Origin: an uncultured Lachnoanaerobaculum sp.
GTDB taxonomy: Bacteria > Bacillota > Clostridia > Lachnospirales > Lachnospiraceae
Direction: 5' to 3'
DNA length: 41,448 bases
Assembly (NCBI GenBank): GCA_937925515.1
Contig: CALALP010000012.1
Span: 1 to 41,448, forward strand
Below, one piece after another: positions 23,794 through 31,931 of this stretch. The position numbers and the translations under genes are program-made. Each line of letters begins with the position of its first letter. Within the stretch, counting starts at the first letter, position 1. The notes beneath the pieces were generated by a model. It had not been told where the DNA came from, made no database searches, and worked only from the letters and a program-made list of their open reading frames with translations.

Positions 23794-24608
23794 GTTTTTT
23801 TTCAGTTTTAATGCCGGTATACTTTAAAGATGATTCAAAGTTTTTAAAGTTAGCATTTGAAAGTATAGTAAATCAAACCTTAATTCCAAATGAAATAGTT
23901 ATAGTTGAGGACGGAATATTAACAGATGAATTAAATCAGGTTTTAGATAGTTGTGAGAAAAAATATAGTGATAAGATAAGTATTAAAAGAATAAAGCTTG
24001 AAATTAATAAGGGACTTGGAGTAGCACTTAGTATAGGTGTTGAAAACTGTTCAAATGAACTTATTGCAAGAATGGATAGTGATGATATATCTATAAAAGA
24101 TAGATTTGAAAGTCAAGTTAAATTTATGCTTGAAAATAGTGAATTTTCAGTTTGTGGTGGAGAAATAGCTGAATTTATAGAAGAGTGGAATATACTTCGC
24201 ATAAAGAAAATGCCTATATCATATGATGACATTTATACTTATGGAAAATATAGAAATCCCCTTAATCATATGACCGTGATGTTTAGGAAAAAGGATATTT
24301 TAGAAGTAGGAAATTATAAGCATTTTTTAGGCCTTGAAGATTATTATTTATGGAGCAGATTACTTGCAAGTGGAAAAAAGGCGGCTAATCTACCACAAGT
24401 TCTTGTAAATGCCAGAATTGATCGTAACTTTTCAGGTAGGCGTGGTGGACTAAAATATTTTAAAAGATATTTAAAACTTAGAAAGTTACAAAAAGAAATT
24501 GGTTTTTTAAATAATATAGAAATGCTTAAAGGAATTATACTTTGTGCAGGTATTACATTAGTGCCGAATAGTTTTAGAAACTTGATATATAAGATAATTA
24601 GAAAATAG
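23790..24608 (+). CDS. Glycosyltransferase family 2
   Basis: A 272-residue GT-A fold enzyme. It opens with FSVLMPVYFKDD, contains QTLIPNEIVIVEDG for nucleotide-sugar binding, and the metal-binding ARMDSDD (DxD) motif near residue 95, followed by the acceptor region with LEDYYLW near 180. There is no clear membrane anchor. The start overlaps the stop of the sugar transferase gene. It probably adds one of the early sugars of the repeat unit; as glf follows, a galactofuranosyl transfer is possible but not shown. Confidence 0.85.
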   Translation: MSFFSVLMPVYFKDDSKFLKLAFESIVNQTLIPNEIVIVEDGILTDELNQVLDSCEKKYSDKISIKRIKLEINKGLGVALSIGVENCSNELIARMDSDDISIKDRFESQVKFMLENSEFSVCGGEIAEFIEEWNILRIKKMPISYDDIYTYGKYRNPLNHMTVMFRKKDILEVGNYKHFLGLEDYYLWSRLLASGKKAANLPQVLVNARIDRNFSGRRGGLKYFKRYLKLRKLQKEIGFLNNIEMLKGIILCAGITLVPNSFRNLIYKIIRK

Positions 24609-24631
24609 TTTAAATTTAAATTGGAGGGAAG

Positions 24632-25723
24632 ATGTACGATTACTTAGTAGTGGGAGCAGGGCTTTTTGGGGCTACATTTGCATATAATGCTAATAAAGCA
24701 GCTAAAAAGGTGCTTGTAATTGATAAAAGAAATCATATAGCAGGAAACATTTATACAGAAAATATAGAAGACATAAATGTTCATAGATATGGGGCACATA
24801 TTTTTCATACCAATTCAAGGCGAGTTTGGGACTTTGTAAACCTTTTTGCAGAGTTTAACAGATTTACAAATTCGCCAATAGCTAATTATAAGGGAGAAAT
24901 TTATTCACTTCCATTTAACATGTATACATTTAATAAAATGTGGGGAGTTGTAACTCCAAGTCAGGCAAAAGAAAAGATTAAGGAACAAGTACTAAAAGCA
25001 GGTATCAAAGAACCTAAAAACCTTGAGGAGCAAGCTATAAGCCTAGTCGGTACAGACATTTACGAAAAGCTTATAAAAGGCTATACAAAAAAACAATGGG
25101 GTAGAGATTGTAAGGAATTGCCTGCATTTATAATAAAAAGACTTCCTGTAAGATTTAGCTATGATAATAATTATTTTAATGCACTATATCAAGGAATACC
25201 TATTGGGGGATATACAAAGTTAGTAGAAAATATGCTTAAGGGGATTGAGGTAAGGCTTGGAGTAGATTTCTTAAAGGATAGAGAAAACTTAGGTAATTTA
25301 GCTGATAAAATAATCTACACAGGAGCAATAGATGCTTATTATGATTATAAACTAGGCACTTTAGAATATAGAAGTGTAAGATTTGAGGAGGAAATTTTAG
25401 ACACTGATAATTTTCAAGGAAATGCAGCAGTAAACTATACTGATATGGAAACTCCTTATACTAGGATTATAGAACATAAATGGTTTGAATTTAAAAATCA
25501 AGAAAAGACTGTGATAAGTAAGGAGTATAGCAGTGAATGGAAAAGAGGAGATGAGCCTTATTATCCTGTAAATGATGCTAAGAATCAGAAACTTTTAGAA
25601 GAATATAAGGAACTTGCCAAAAAAGAGGAAAAAGTATTTTTTGGTGGTAGACTTGGCGAATATAAGTATTATGATATGGATATGGTTATAGAATCAGCAC
25701 TTGATTTTAGTATGAAACTTTAG
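24632..25723 (+). CDS. glf: UDP-galactopyranose mutase
   Basis: FAD enzyme converting UDP-galactopyranose to UDP-galactofuranose. The 363-residue protein begins with the dinucleotide-binding motif YLVVGAGLFGA and the VIDKRNHIAGN FAD-ribose segment, followed by HRYGAHIFHT, FNMYTFNKMWG, and KQWGRDCKELP, all typical of bacterial Glf, and ends in GRLGEYKYYDMD. TTGGAGGG precedes the ATG. It follows the GT2 gene by 23 bases in the same operon, which indicates that the surface glycan contains galactofuranose. A short AT-rich hairpin (AGAATT/AATTCT then T's) lies just after the stop. Confidence 0.93.
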   Translation: MYDYLVVGAGLFGATFAYNANKAAKKVLVIDKRNHIAGNIYTENIEDINVHRYGAHIFHTNSRRVWDFVNLFAEFNRFTNSPIANYKGEIYSLPFNMYTFNKMWGVVTPSQAKEKIKEQVLKAGIKEPKNLEEQAISLVGTDIYEKLIKGYTKKQWGRDCKELPAFIIKRLPVRFSYDNNYFNALYQGIPIGGYTKLVENMLKGIEVRLGVDFLKDRENLGNLADKIIYTGAIDAYYDYKLGTLEYRSVRFEEEILDTDNFQGNAAVNYTDMETPYTRIIEHKWFEFKNQEKTVISKEYSSEWKRGDEPYYPVNDAKNQKLLEEYKELAKKEEKVFFGGRLGEYKYYDMDMVIESALDFSMKL

Positions 25724-25802
25724 ATAGAATTTAGAATTCTTTTTACATTTCTTAGTATAACTATGTTAAACTAAGTCTAGCATGAAGAATTGAGAGGTTG
25801 TT

Positions 25803-26426
25803 ATGGCGAAAATATTAGAATTAAATCCAAGTTCAATTTATATTGGTACAGATGACCATAGAGTTATAGAAGTTCCTACATCAAGTTTACATTTTGTACC
25901 TCATGTAGGAGATGAAGTTGAAATTTTTGAAACTGATCAAAAAGTTATTGTTTCTAAACTTGAAAATAGAGCAAATAATAATGTAAATATAACCTACCAA
26001 TCCGGTACTTGGGAAGAACCGATGCATAAAGTTTCACTTACCAAGGAAAGAGAAAGACATAGAGAATATAGTCCAAATTATGAGGGGGATTTTAGGTATC
26101 CTGTTACAGGGGCTAATGGATATAAGGAAGTAAACAGTTATCCTGATAGCCAACAATATGCTCCTGTATATAATCAAGAAAATTTATCAAATAATAATGT
26201 TGATGTTTTATATGTACATGGCAAGATAGTGAATAAAACTGCTTATGTTCTTTTTGCAATATTTCTTGGTAGTTTTGGAGTTCATAAGTTTTACTCAAAG
26301 AAGATACTTGCAGGAGTTTTGTACGCAGTATTTTCTTTTACAGGTATACCTGCTATATTAGGCTTTATAGAGGGGATAATAGGAATTTTGAAAAAAGCTG
26401 ATTCAGACGGAAATATAGTGGTGTAA
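25803..26426 (+). CDS. TM2 domain-containing membrane protein
   Basis: A 207-residue protein. Residues 1-60 form a small beta-rich domain of unknown role (IYIGTDDHRVIEVPTSSLHF, then VGDEVEIFETDQKVIVSK). A polar, low-complexity linker (60-145) follows. The C-terminus is a TM2 domain: two membrane helices joined by the family motif in FLGSFGVHKFYSKKILAGVLY. TM2 proteins are common but their function is not established. It has its own GAGAGG ribosome site and is followed by a palindromic element. Confidence 0.8.
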   Translation: MAKILELNPSSIYIGTDDHRVIEVPTSSLHFVPHVGDEVEIFETDQKVIVSKLENRANNNVNITYQSGTWEEPMHKVSLTKERERHREYSPNYEGDFRYPVTGANGYKEVNSYPDSQQYAPVYNQENLSNNNVDVLYVHGKIVNKTAYVLFAIFLGSFGVHKFYSKKILAGVLYAVFSFTGIPAILGFIEGIIGILKKADSDGNIVV

Positions 26427-26460
26427 AGATATTTGAAAATTATATAGTTATCTTTGTTTA

Positions 26461-26499
26461 TAGGGGGTTTTCCTCGCCGTCGGCGAGAAAAACCCCCTA
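26461..26499. repeat. Palindromic repeat, family B (copy 4), terminator-like
   Basis: TAGGGGGTTTT-C-CTCGCCG pairs with CGGCGAG-A-AAAACCCCCTA around one T, with a single mismatch. The core is that of copies 1 and 2. It directly abuts the degenerate MITE copy at 26500-26616. Confidence 0.7.
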
Positions 26500-26616
26500 A
26501 TTAAATAGAGATATATGATAGAAAGTATTTAAATTAGCAAATACGGTTTTCTCTGTTTCTCCACGGAAAACAAAAAGAATAAATAATGCTGATAAAGTTA
26601 ATTTTTCAATACCCTC
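26500..26616 (-). repeat. Degenerate MITE-like element, inverted copy
   Basis: Read on the minus strand, this stretch follows the element at 28619-28778 closely: TTCTTTTTGTTTTCC, GAGAAACAGAGAAAACC and TATTTGCTAATTTAAATA are all shared. The terminal repeat is decayed and the GTCCCCC core hairpin is missing. A family B palindrome occupies the place where the core would begin. Its outer end ATACCCTCA is shared with the copy at 38012-38097. Confidence 0.6.
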
Positions 26617-27201
26617 ACAGTATTTTCTATTGTAATAACTTCACAATAAAATGTAACATTTGTTTAAAATAAAGAAGTAAAATTAATTTTTAAAAATATA
26701 AAATATCTATCTTTTAGATGAAAAATATAAAAGTAAATATGTCTAAATAAAGCTATAAATATAAAGAATAGTATCTATTTGTTACGATAAATCTATAATT
26801 AAAAATAACTACTTAACAAAATCAATTATAGGTGGTATTATTGACTAAAACTTTGTAATTTGTAATTTAAGCACAAAAAGAGTAAGATTAATAAATTAAA
26901 ATTAGAAGATTTTAAGTTTATATATAATGAGAAATTCTTTTATTTTGTGATTATGTACAGTGATGAAAGGTTAGATTCTCACTTATATAAGATTGTCATT
27001 GACCACTTATATAGCTCAAAGAGTGGAGGCTATTCATATCTTATATACCAATCAGTTGGAAATGGGCTATTGCATTAGTAAGTAATACTACAACTACCTT
27101 GTCCTTATATTATAGTTGTAAAATTTTAAAGCTTATTAATCTAGTAGACCCTATAACCATATATTCTACAAAATACTAATGAAGTAGGAAGGAGATTTTT
27201 T
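26617..27201 (+). other. Long leader region before the purine permease
   Basis: About 585 bases without a supported gene. The first half is AT-rich. From 26960 there is a more structured part: the decamer CACTTATATA occurs twice (26989-26998 and 27004-27013), CCACT/AGTGG can form a stem (27003-27026), and TACAACTA/TAGTTGTA (about 27108-27121) brackets a 16-base loop followed by AAAATTTT, which resembles a weak terminator. I could not match the purine (guanine/adenine) riboswitch core. A cis-regulatory leader is possible. Confidence 0.35.
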
Positions 27202-28590
27202 ATGAAGGTAACAGAAAAGGAAGAAATTTTTAAATGGGACGGTAATCCCGGTATAGGGGAGGCAATGCCTTTATCATTACAACATGTAGTGGCAATGGTC
27301 GCAGGTTGTATAACTCCTGCACTTATTGTTTCAGGTGTAGCAGGGCTTGAACCGAGTGATAGCGTTTTACTTGTACAGATGTCCCTTGTTATGTCAGGAA
27401 TTGCAACACTTATTATGCTATTTCCTATATTTGGAAAAATTGGTGCAAAACTGCCTGTTATTATTGGTGTAAGTTTCTCATATGTCCCAACTATGACAGC
27501 TGTTGCAGGGGCTTATGCGGCAATGGGAGGAGAACCCAAACATACTATTGCAGTTATTTTGGGAGCACAATTAATAGGTGGTATAGTTGCAATAATATTT
27601 GGTCTTACAGTTAAGTATATCAAGATTTTATTCCCACCTGTGGTAACAGGTACTGTAATACTTGTTATCGGTTTTTCACTCTATCCAATAGCACTAAGAT
27701 ATATGGGTGGTGCAGGCAGCGTAACGGCAAAGGGCTGGGGCGAGCCTAAATTTTGGATAGTAGGTATAATAACATTAGTTATAGGATTTGTACTTAATAA
27801 TTTTACAAAAGGACTTACAAAACTTGCCAGTGTTTTATTTGCTATGATAGTAGGTTATATAATATCAATTCCGTTTGGTATGGTAGATGTTTCAAAAGTA
27901 GGTGCAGCTACTTGGTTCAAGGTTGCTACTCCACTTCATTTTGGAATAGCTTTTGAACCTGCTGTTATAGTATCATTTGTAATTTTATTTGTTGTAAACT
28001 CAATCCAAGCAATAGGAGATTTATCAAGCACAACTATTGGTGGTATGGATAGAGAGGCAACAGTAGATGAATTACAAGGTGGTATTATAGGTTATGGATT
28101 TACAAATATTTTAGGAGCATTTACAGGTTGTCTTGCTACTGCTACATTTTCACAAAATGTAGGAATTGTAGGAACAAATAAAGTTATTGCAAGAAAGGTA
28201 TTTTCTATTGCAGCTATAATAATTATAATTGCAGGCTTTATCCCTAAACTTTCAGCACTTTTAACTACAATACCTTATCCTGTTATAGGTGGTGCAACAC
28301 TTTCAGTATTTGCGATTATCAGTATGAACGGTTTAAGGCTTATAGCAAAACAACCTCTTACTTACAGAAATACCAATATAGTTGGAATTTCTGTAGCAAT
28401 AGGCGTAGGATTTGCAAATGTTGCCCTAGAGGCATATAATTCTGTATTAAGTGGAAAAGTTGAACATTTATTTATAAATAAAGATGTGTACACAGTTATA
28501 GGAACATCTCCTGTTGTACTTGCAACCATATGTGCAGTAATATTAAATCTTGTACTTAAAGAAACAGATGCTGACAGAGCAAAAGAATAA
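27202..28590 (+). CDS. NCS2-family purine (xanthine/urate) permease
   Basis: A 462-residue transporter with about 12-14 membrane segments of the nucleobase-ascorbate (NCS2) family, which imports xanthine, urate or uracil with protons. Family motifs include the opening QHVVAMVAG (His of helix 1), SIQAIGDLSSTT and the signature region FSQNVGIVGTNKVIARKV, which keeps QNxG but has an altered spacing to the Thr/Arg positions. Its position at the head of the ygeW-ygeY-ssnA-ygfK-xdhD genes points to a purine such as xanthine or urate (UacT-like role) rather than uracil. GGAAGGAG precedes the ATG. A MITE-like element lies right after it. Confidence 0.87.
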   Translation: MKVTEKEEIFKWDGNPGIGEAMPLSLQHVVAMVAGCITPALIVSGVAGLEPSDSVLLVQMSLVMSGIATLIMLFPIFGKIGAKLPVIIGVSFSYVPTMTAVAGAYAAMGGEPKHTIAVILGAQLIGGIVAIIFGLTVKYIKILFPPVVTGTVILVIGFSLYPIALRYMGGAGSVTAKGWGEPKFWIVGIITLVIGFVLNNFTKGLTKLASVLFAMIVGYIISIPFGMVDVSKVGAATWFKVATPLHFGIAFEPAVIVSFVILFVVNSIQAIGDLSSTTIGGMDREATVDELQGGIIGYGFTNILGAFTGCLATATFSQNVGIVGTNKVIARKVFSIAAIIIIIAGFIPKLSALLTTIPYPVIGGATLSVFAIISMNGLRLIAKQPLTYRNTNIVGISVAIGVGFANVALEAYNSVLSGKVEHLFINKDVYTVIGTSPVVLATICAVILNLVLKETDADRAKE

Positions 28591-28618
28591 ATAATAATAT
28601 ATCACTATTTAATTATAG

Positions 28619-28778
28619 GGGCTGTTGCAAAATTAATTTTCATTAGCAATGTTATTCTTTTTGTTTTCCTTAGAGAAACAGAGAAAACCATATTTGCTAA
28701 TTTAAATATCTTTTATTATATATCTTGTCCCCCGTAGGGGGACAAGATATATATGGATAGCTATTTTGTAACAGCTCC
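28619..28778 (+). repeat. MITE-like palindromic element, full copy
   Basis: Terminal inverted repeats GGGCTGTTGCAAAA and TTTTGTAACAGCTC bound a 160-base element. Near its right end is a 17-bp perfect hairpin with the core GTCCCCC-GTA-GGGGGAC (28717-28753). No reading frame is present. The same layout recurs at 34208-34321 and begins again at 41394. No transposase is in the window, as expected for a non-autonomous element. Confidence 0.75.
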
Positions 28779-29095
28779 ATAAGAATACCTTAATTTCTCA
28801 AAATTCAATAAAAAAATCACGTCTAATTCCCTCGGCATGATAATTAATTTTAGTTAGGTTGACTTAACTATTACATAATATGGGCTTGCATTCAAGTAAT
28901 CTTTGTAACAAAAAACGTCCGGCAAGGGATTTTTAAAAGAATTTTCAACAAAATACATAAAAAATAAAGTATAAAAAGTAGTTAAGGCTATTGCAATTAT
29001 CTCAAATAAGTAGTACACTATCTCTATAATAATAAATTATTATTATATAATAACAATTTATCAAAATAACAAAAGTACAACGAGGAGAATAAGAT
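28779..29095 (+). promoter_or_regulatory. ygeW upstream region with candidate promoter
   Basis: A 317-base gap without a gene. TTGCAA (28991-28996), a 17-bp spacer and TACACT (29014-29019) form a candidate promoter; the -10 matches four of six positions. An AT-only imperfect palindrome (about 29024-29053) follows between the -10 and the ribosome site. CGAGGAG lies just before the ygeW ATG. Confidence 0.4.
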
Positions 29096-30286
29096 ATGGA
29101 ATTTAAAGATTACTTAAAGGATTTAGAGGGATTAGATTACAAAAATCTCTACAATAATGATTTCTTCCTTACATGGGATAAGACAGAAGATGAACTTAAG
29201 GCTATATGGGCTGTTGCCGATGCTTTAAGAGAATTAAGAGAAAACAATAAGAGTGCTAAGATTTTTGATTCAGGACTTGGTATATCATTATTTAGAGATA
29301 ACTCAACTCGTACACGTTTTTCTTTTGCCTCAGCTTGTAACCTTTTAGGACTTGAAGTTCAAGATTTAGATGAGGGTAAATCTCAAGTAGCTCATGGAGA
29401 AACAGTTAAAGAAACAGCAAATATGATTTCATTTATGGCTGATGTTATAGGTATTCGTGATGATATGTATATTGGAAAGGGTCATACATATCAGAAAAAT
29501 GTATCTGAGTATGTAAAAGAGGGATATGAGGACGGAGTTCTTGAGCAAAGACCGACAGTAGTAAACTTACAGTGTGATATTGATCACCCAACTCAGCTTA
29601 TGTCAGATACACTTCATATAATCCATGAACTTGGTGGAATTGAGAACTTAAAGGGTAAAAAGGTAGCAATGACTTGGGCATATTCACCTTCTTATGGTAA
29701 GCCTTTATCAGTTCCACAGGGTGCAGTAGGACTTCTTACAAGACTTGGAATGGACGTAGTTTTAGCTCATCCTGAAGGATATGAGATTATGCCTGAGGTT
29801 GAGGAAGTTGCAAAGGAAAATGTTAAGAAATATGGTGGTTCATTTACAAAGACCAATGATATGAAAGAGGCATTTAAAGATGCTGATATAGTATATCCTA
29901 AGAGCTGGGCACCTTTTGCAGCTATGGAAAAGAGAACCAACTTATATGGAGAGGGCGACTTTGCAGGTATAGATAAGCTTGAAAAGGAACTTCTAGCACA
30001 GAACGCAAATCATAAAGATTGGGCTTGTACAGAAGAAATGATGAAACTTACAAAAGACGGAAAAGCACTTTACTTACATTGCTTACCTGCTGATATTACA
30101 GGCGTAAGCTGTAAAGAGGGCGAAGTTGATGCAAGCGTATTTGATAGATACAGAGTGCCACTTTACAAGCAAGCAAGCTTTAAGCCTTATGTAATTGCAG
30201 CTATGATGTTCTTGATGAAAGAAAAAGATCCTGTAAAGAAACTTCAAGAATTATGGGATAAGGATACAAAGAGAATCAATAACTAA
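29096..30286 (+). CDS. ygeW: Knotted carbamoyltransferase YgeW
   Basis: A 396-residue transcarbamoylase-fold protein of the YgeW family, a trefoil-knotted relative of ornithine carbamoyltransferases. It has the carbamoyl-phosphate-binding FRDNSTRTRFSF (STRT) near residue 70, DIDHPTQLMSDTLHI (HPxQ) near 162, and the C-terminal HCLP motif (YLHCLPADITG). The substrate of YgeW is not firmly established. Next to carbamate kinase it most likely runs towards carbamoyl phosphate, splitting a ureido intermediate from purine ring opening. ygeY follows after 104 bases that contain two hairpins. Confidence 0.9.
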   Translation: MEFKDYLKDLEGLDYKNLYNNDFFLTWDKTEDELKAIWAVADALRELRENNKSAKIFDSGLGISLFRDNSTRTRFSFASACNLLGLEVQDLDEGKSQVAHGETVKETANMISFMADVIGIRDDMYIGKGHTYQKNVSEYVKEGYEDGVLEQRPTVVNLQCDIDHPTQLMSDTLHIIHELGGIENLKGKKVAMTWAYSPSYGKPLSVPQGAVGLLTRLGMDVVLAHPEGYEIMPEVEEVAKENVKKYGGSFTKTNDMKEAFKDADIVYPKSWAPFAAMEKRTNLYGEGDFAGIDKLEKELLAQNANHKDWACTEEMMKLTKDGKALYLHCLPADITGVSCKEGEVDASVFDRYRVPLYKQASFKPYVIAAMMFLMKEKDPVKKLQELWDKDTKRINN

Positions 30287-30299
30287 TTAGAGTTTACTT

Positions 30300-30366
30300 G
30301 AAACTGTTGCATTAACATTAATGCAATGGTTTCTATACACTTAGTCCTCTTATTTTAGATAAGGGA
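30300..30366 (+). other. Two hairpins between ygeW and ygeY
   Basis: GAAACTGTTGCATT (30300-30313) pairs along its whole length with AATGCAATGGTTTC (30320-30333), including two G-U pairs. GTCCTCTTA pairs with TAAGGGAC (about 30344-30366) with one bulge. Neither is followed by a T-run, so they are not standard terminators. They may set mRNA stability or processing between the two genes. Confidence 0.5.
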
Positions 30367-30390
30367 CAATATAAATGGAGGAAATAAGAT

Positions 30391-31728
30391 ATGAGCAATT
30401 TAGATTTTGAACTTATTAAAAAGACAGCCGAAAAGTATGGCGAAGAAATGAATGCTTTTCTAAGAGAAGTTATTAGAATCCCAAGTGAAAGTAGTAATGA
30501 GGGAACTAAGGCAAAGAGAATTAAGGAGCAAATGGACAAGCTTGGATTTACAAAAACTTGGATTGATCCACTTGGAAATGTTTTAGGTTGGATGGGAACA
30601 GGCGAAAAAATCGTTTGTTTTGACGGACATATTGATACAGTAGGTATTGGAAAGATTGAAAACTGGACATTTGATCCTTATGAGGGATATGAAAATGACA
30701 CTGAAATCGGTGGTAGAGGAACTTCAGACCAAACAGGTGGAGTTGTAGCATCAATATATGCTTGTAAGATGATGAAAGACTTAGGACTTTTAAATGACAA
30801 GTATACAGCAATGGTAGTTGCATCAGTTCAAGAAGAAGATTGCGACGGAATGTGTTGGGAATACATTATCAAGAAAGATACTCAAGTTGCAGGATATGAA
30901 AGACTTTGCAGACCTGACTTTGTAGTATCAACTGAGCCTACTGACGGTGGAATTTACAGAGGTCAAAGAGGCCGTATGGAAATAAGAATTGATGTTGCAG
31001 GAGTTTCTTGCCATGGTTCAGCACCTGAAAGAGGAGATAATGCTATTTATAAAATGGCTAAGATTTTAAATGAAGTTGAGCAATTAAATGAAAACCCTGC
31101 TGAGGGTAAGGAAATTTCAGGACTTGTAAGAATGCTTGATGAGAAATATAACCCTGAGTACAAAGAGGCAAACTTCTTAGGTAGAGGAACAGTAACTACT
31201 TCAGAAATATTCTTTACATCTCCTTCAAGATGTGCAGTTGCAGATTCTTGTGCAGTATCACTTGATAGAAGAATGACAGCAGGCGAAACTTGGCAATCTT
31301 GTATTAAGGAAATTGAGAATCTTCCGTCAGTTAAGAAATATGGTGCAAAGGTAAGTATGTATCAGTATGACAGACCATCTTGGACAGGCGAGCAGTATCC
31401 AATCGAGTGCTACTTCCCAACTTGGGTTATTCCTGAGGATCACAAAGTTACAAAATCTCTTGAAAAAGCTTATAAATCACTTTATGGTGATAAGAGAATT
31501 GGACCGGATGTTGAAATGCCTAAGCGTTCAAAGAGAAATCTTACAGATAAGTGGACTTTCTCAACAAATGGTGTTTCTATAATGGGACGTAACCATATAC
31601 CTGTAATTGGTTTTGGACCGGGTGCTGAAGATCAAGCACATGCACCTAATGAGAGAACATGGAAACAGGATTTAGTTACCTGTGCAGCTGTATATAGTGT
31701 TCTTCCAAGTATTTATACAGAGGATTAA
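30391..31728 (+). CDS. ygeY: YgeY family M20-type metallohydrolase (selenium metabolism-linked)
   Basis: A 445-residue member of the M20/ArgE/DapE fold. Metal-site motifs are visible: FDGHIDTVG near residue 79, GRGTSDQTGG near 112 and the Glu pair VQEEDCDG near 148, with STEPTDG and the dimerisation-domain His in VSCHGSAPERGDN near 210, and a C-terminal FGPGAEDQAHAPNE (final metal His). YgeY co-occurs with selenium-dependent hydroxylases and is one of the genes reported as needed for anaerobic urate use; it probably hydrolyses an amide or carbamoyl bond of a linear intermediate. GGAGG precedes the ATG. Confidence 0.9.
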   Translation: MSNLDFELIKKTAEKYGEEMNAFLREVIRIPSESSNEGTKAKRIKEQMDKLGFTKTWIDPLGNVLGWMGTGEKIVCFDGHIDTVGIGKIENWTFDPYEGYENDTEIGGRGTSDQTGGVVASIYACKMMKDLGLLNDKYTAMVVASVQEEDCDGMCWEYIIKKDTQVAGYERLCRPDFVVSTEPTDGGIYRGQRGRMEIRIDVAGVSCHGSAPERGDNAIYKMAKILNEVEQLNENPAEGKEISGLVRMLDEKYNPEYKEANFLGRGTVTTSEIFFTSPSRCAVADSCAVSLDRRMTAGETWQSCIKEIENLPSVKKYGAKVSMYQYDRPSWTGEQYPIECYFPTWVIPEDHKVTKSLEKAYKSLYGDKRIGPDVEMPKRSKRNLTDKWTFSTNGVSIMGRNHIPVIGFGPGAEDQAHAPNERTWKQDLVTCAAVYSVLPSIYTED

Positions 31729-31817
31729 TAGAATAGACATTAACTAGTTTTGTTATAAAATATTTATAAAAATTTGATTTTGTAACATTACTTATATACC
31801 CATATCAGAAAATTTAG

Positions 31818-31900
31818 TATAATATAATATATCTGATAGGGCCAGTCTTGAACATTATGGCAGTATCTTGATTAATTTTAGCCAAGATGCTGCCTTTTTT
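31818..31900 (+). promoter_or_regulatory. Candidate attenuator/leader with terminator before carbamate kinase
   Basis: TATAAT occurs at 31818-31823 and again at 31823-31828, without a good -35. A short leader follows and ends in a strong intrinsic terminator: GGCAGTATCTTG (31859-31870) pairs with CAAGATGCTGCC (31883-31894), then six T. GCCA just upstream (about 31841-31844) can pair with TGGC at 31858-31861, competing with the terminator stem. It lies 30 bases before the carbamate kinase start. No known riboswitch class was recognised. Confidence 0.5.
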
Positions 31901-31931
31901 ACCAAATTTAAAAGTATTGATAGGAGATTTT

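Noticed and set aside
26960..27201. Guanine/adenine-type purine riboswitch before the permease
   Set aside because: The paired loops and conserved core positions of that class could not be found, so only an unspecified leader is reported.
29096..30286. Ornithine carbamoyltransferase of the arginine deiminase pathway, paired with carbamate kinase
   Set aside because: The sequence follows YgeW rather than ArgF/ArcB, there is no arginine deiminase gene, and the neighbours are purine-cluster genes.
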